Source of the DNA: Prorocentrum cordatum
Lineage: Eukaryota; Sar; Dinophyceae; Prorocentrales; Prorocentraceae
Assembly: GCA_963575745.1 (NCBI GenBank)
Contig: CAUYUJ010005659.1
Coordinates: forward strand, 1 to 47,500
Length of the DNA stretch: 47,500 nt
Reading direction: 5' to 3'
The notes under the pieces are model-generated. The model was not told the origin of the DNA. It ran no database searches and worked only from the letters and a program-made list of their open reading frames with translations. Positions 46,594-47,500 of the stretch are shown piece after piece. The stretch's first letter is position 1. Each line of letters starts with the position of its first letter. Both the position numbers and the translations under genes were made by a program.

Positions 46594-47440
46594 TCGTCGT
46601 CGTCGTCGTCGTCGTCGCCGCCGTCGTCGTCGTCGTCGTCGCCCTCGGGGCGGGGTGTGCTTCAGGGGGTGTCTTGACCGAACTCGCTGCCTCGCGATCT
46701 GCCCATCCCACCCTCGCAGCGGCCTCCCCCTATGGCGACCTCCCCTCACCGTGCGCTCCCCTCGGGATGTGACCCCCGCGGACCTGGGGGAAGTTCGGGG
46801 ACGCAGCCTTCTGCGCAATCACCGTGACATCATCTGGCAGCCCCTCTGACAACCACCGCCCACGCGGCATGTACCTGTCCAGAACAGCCGTGCACAACTT
46901 GTGCTGCAGGGGCTGCATGTAGGGGCGGACCTCGCACACGGGGCCGTTGCGGCAGTTGAAGGACTGCAGCCCCAAGCCCACCAGAATGTGCAACGCGAAT
47001 GTCGCGCGCACGTTGTTCAGCAGCACCACCGTCACGTTGTTCTTAATCAGGTCCTCCAAGCCGTGCCTTGCCTCGAAGATGTCGGTCATCTTCCATCTCT
47101 TCGCGTCCTCGACTAGCTTGGCCACGCAGTCGAACATCGGGGGAACCTGCTTGGCCACGGCATCAGCGGCCTTGGCGGAGAGGATCTTCAGCGCCTCGTG
47201 CTGCGATGCGATGGAGCCGCCGTGGGCGCCGATCTCCGCGAACACCGCCATCATCGTGCTGTTGACCATCTCTGCCGCAAGGGGGCTCGTCATGGGGTGT
47301 TTGTCCAGTATGGCCGTGGTGGCCAAGAAATTCACGAGAAGCTCGGTGGTCGGCGACAGCTCATCGGCCCTCTCGCGCATCTCGTCCTCGGACGGCTTGC
47401 CGCTGGCCCCAGCAACCTGGTCGTCATCCACTCCGATGGC
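40381..47440 (-). CDS. Gene 5: 13-exon gene for an unrecognised protein, 5' end beyond the window
   Basis: Thirteen minus-strand exons (47440-46784, 46484-46233, 45918-45800, 45532-45403, 45056-44436, 44244-44139, 44054-43967, 43565-43433, 42668-42567, 42264-42196, 42121-41450, 41301-41160, 40481-40381) sum to 3192 nt, or 1063 codons plus TAG, with phases agreeing at every junction. Donors read GT (2), GC (7) and GA (2, plus one unresolved). The first visible exon is helical (ELLVNFLATTAILDKHP, FALHILVGLGLQSFNCRN). Later parts include KYWTMEMLEFTGW, RKWYLEEVGDGTCRIP, a Lys/Ala/Pro-rich stretch, YEKFHVETLGRPLKYYMP, a twice-repeated APVPKSELEPA and a basic C-terminus (KRTKAAKDTKHFALK). No family was recognised, and no signal peptide or membrane segment can be judged without the N-terminus. 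Most introns are 67-770 nt, several carrying GAC triplets. Confidence 0.72.
41160..41301 (-). CDS. Gene 5 exon (47 codons plus 1 base)
   Basis: Acceptor GCGCGAG|GCGGCG at 41302, GT donor CCCAGG|GTCGGA at 41160. Reads AAERVALAEEKKGGD and continues charged. Confidence 0.68.
41450..42121 (-). CDS. Gene 5 exon (224 codons)
   Basis: Acceptor TGCGAAG|ATGAAA at 42122, GC donor GCGCAG|GCCCTC at 41450. Charged helical start (SYREKRRELNIARRVAQLEF), a Pro-rich middle with a duplicated 12-residue unit, then WWPSLSDEDWRVLQEAALGL. Confidence 0.75.
42196..42264 (-). CDS. Gene 5 exon (23 codons)
   Basis: Acceptor GCGAAG|GGCACC at 42265, GC donor GACGAG|GCCCCA at 42196. Reads PDEERLVSALMQIGEHADE. Confidence 0.6.
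42567..42668 (-). CDS. Gene 5 exon (34 codons)
   Basis: Acceptor CCGCAG|GCGAAG at 42669, GC donor CTGCAG|GCCTCC at 42567. A GT donor (ATGAGG|GTGAAA) 11 codons further on would also keep phase. Reads HKIIYEKFHVETLGRPLKYY. Confidence 0.7.
42669..43432 (-). other. Gene 5 intron with GA, TATG and GAC repeats
   Basis: Holds (GA)n at 43260-43410, TATG/CATA repeats at 43110-43155, and a short GAC/CGACGA stretch next to its acceptor (42680-42712). No exon was confidently seen inside, although a small one around 42940-43010 cannot be ruled out. Confidence 0.55.
43260..43410. repeat. (GA)n microsatellite
   Basis: GAGAGAGA runs with GGGA and GTGA interruptions. Confidence 0.92.
43433..43565 (-). CDS. 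Gene 5 exon (short, Lys/Ala/Pro-rich end)
   Basis: Acceptor GCGGAG|GCTATG at 43566, GC donor CCGAAG|GCGGCT at 43433. Reads CVDGTPNMNPMRSDFSPGW and then PKPKAAPKKASGKAKAAPK. Confidence 0.7.
43590..43965. repeat. GGA/AGGAGG purine-rich repeats
   Basis: Degenerate GAGGAGGAGG and GAGGCGAGGAGG repeats filling the intron between two short gene 5 exons. Confidence 0.85.
43967..44054 (-). CDS. Gene 5 exon (short)
   Basis: Acceptor GTCCAG|CGACCA at 44055, right after a GAC repeat. GC donor CCGAG|GCTTTT at 43967. Reads NGDDHSDGASSDEEPAKPGW. Confidence 0.65.
44139..44244 (-). CDS. Gene 5 exon (35 codons plus 1 base)
   Basis: Acceptor GCCCAG|GACTCC at 44245, GA donor ACAAAG|GAGTCT at 44139. Reads RKWYLEEVGDGTCRIPMWG, compact and unlike low-complexity sequence. 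Confidence 0.75.
44436..45056 (-). CDS. Gene 5 exon (207 codons)
   Basis: Acceptor CTCCAG|GAGGAC at 45057, GC donor CCCAAG|GCGGGC at 44436. A helical start (KRMAMADVQAEMMRIAAC) is followed by Ala/Gly/Glu-rich low complexity and a charged end. Confidence 0.75.
45265..45392. repeat. (GTC)n triplet repeat
   Basis: GTC on the plus strand with a few GTT and GACG interruptions. Directly next to a gene 5 donor site. Confidence 0.93.
45403..45532 (-). CDS. Gene 5 exon (donor uncertain)
   Basis: Acceptor CGCCAG|GGGCGG at 45533 restores a split Arg codon. Reads TKGPFALQNWWAHTVEAE. Donor could be either of two GAG|GAG sites at 45403 or 45400, followed directly by GAC triplets. Confidence 0.6.
45800..45918 (-). 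CDS. Gene 5 exon (39 codons plus 2 bases)
   Basis: Acceptor CTCCCAG|GAGAAC at 45919, GC donor CAGAG|GCGCCG at 45800. Reads DAANQAYLAMVDAATSFQ, then five Pro. Confidence 0.72.
46233..46484 (-). CDS. Gene 5 exon (84 codons)
   Basis: Acceptor GCGCAG|GCCTTC at 46485. Donor GCCAAG|GATGTG (GA) at 46233/46232; a GT donor one codon later, GAT|GTGCCA, is also in phase. The sequence reads AFKYWTMEMLEFTGW and VREFVWQSWDAQG. Confidence 0.75.
46539..46640. repeat. (GTC)n triplet repeat
   Basis: GTC on the plus strand within the 299-nt GT-AG intron 46485-46783 of gene 5. Confidence 0.93.
46784..47440 (-). CDS. Gene 5, first visible exon (219 codons)
   Basis: Acceptor GTGCCAG|GCCATCGG at 47441. Donor CCCCAG|GTCCGC at 46784/46783. 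Upstream is a GTC repeat at the window edge, so at least one further exon lies outside. Confidence 0.78.
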
Positions 47441-47458
47441 CTGGCACACGCATGGGGG

Positions 47459-47500
47459 GCCGCCGTCGTCGTCGTCGTCGCCGCCGTCGTCGTCGTCGTC
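47459..47500. repeat. (GTC)n triplet repeat at window edge
   Basis: GCCGTCGTCGTCGTC continuing to the end of the window, in the intron upstream of the first visible gene 5 exon. Confidence 0.9.

Overview
The window looks like nuclear DNA of a dinoflagellate. Supporting signs are the high GC content, five protein genes that all lie on the minus strand, introns whose 5' splice sites are mostly GC or GA instead of GT and which are bounded by AG|G on both sides, and very heavy repeat loading. A Prorocentrum-like genome would fit, but that is a guess. No bacterial operon, rRNA, tRNA or CRISPR array was seen.

Layout, left to right (all genes are read right to left). 1-5361: satellite and repeat modules, no gene. 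5362-6891: gene 1, an intact 509-residue protein with two CxxC pairs. 8292-17326: gene 2, a cytosine-5 DNA methyltransferase-like protein in three exons; motifs I, IV and VI are in exon 1, motif VIII starts exon 2, and motifs IX and X are in exon 3 behind a 6.3 kb repeat-filled intron. 18410-35899: gene 3, a predicted 1417-residue protein of a family I believe is multi-copy in dinoflagellates. It has four exons whose phases agree exactly and a 10.2 kb intron holding satellite arrays. 36778-39919: gene 4, a coiled-coil and low-complexity protein with a poly-Asp tail and an unresolved 5' end. 40381-47440: gene 5, 13 exons coding for 1063 residues of an unrecognised protein, open at its 5' end beyond the window.

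The genes form one unidirectional cluster with short intergenic gaps (0.46 to 1.4 kb) and introns up to 10 kb, so most repeat DNA sits inside genes. The repeats are themselves structured. The left end (about 230-3584) and part of the large intron of gene 3 (about 27070-30240) are colinear copies of an ordered satellite array plus two downstream modules. A second pair, 4020-5070 and 23100-24270, is also homologous. A nearly pure (GAC/GTC)n triplet repeat occurs in many introns of genes 4 and 5 and once in a coding exon as poly-Asp. The exon models rest on reading frame, splice phase and domain continuity seen by eye; no alignment or transcript evidence was available.
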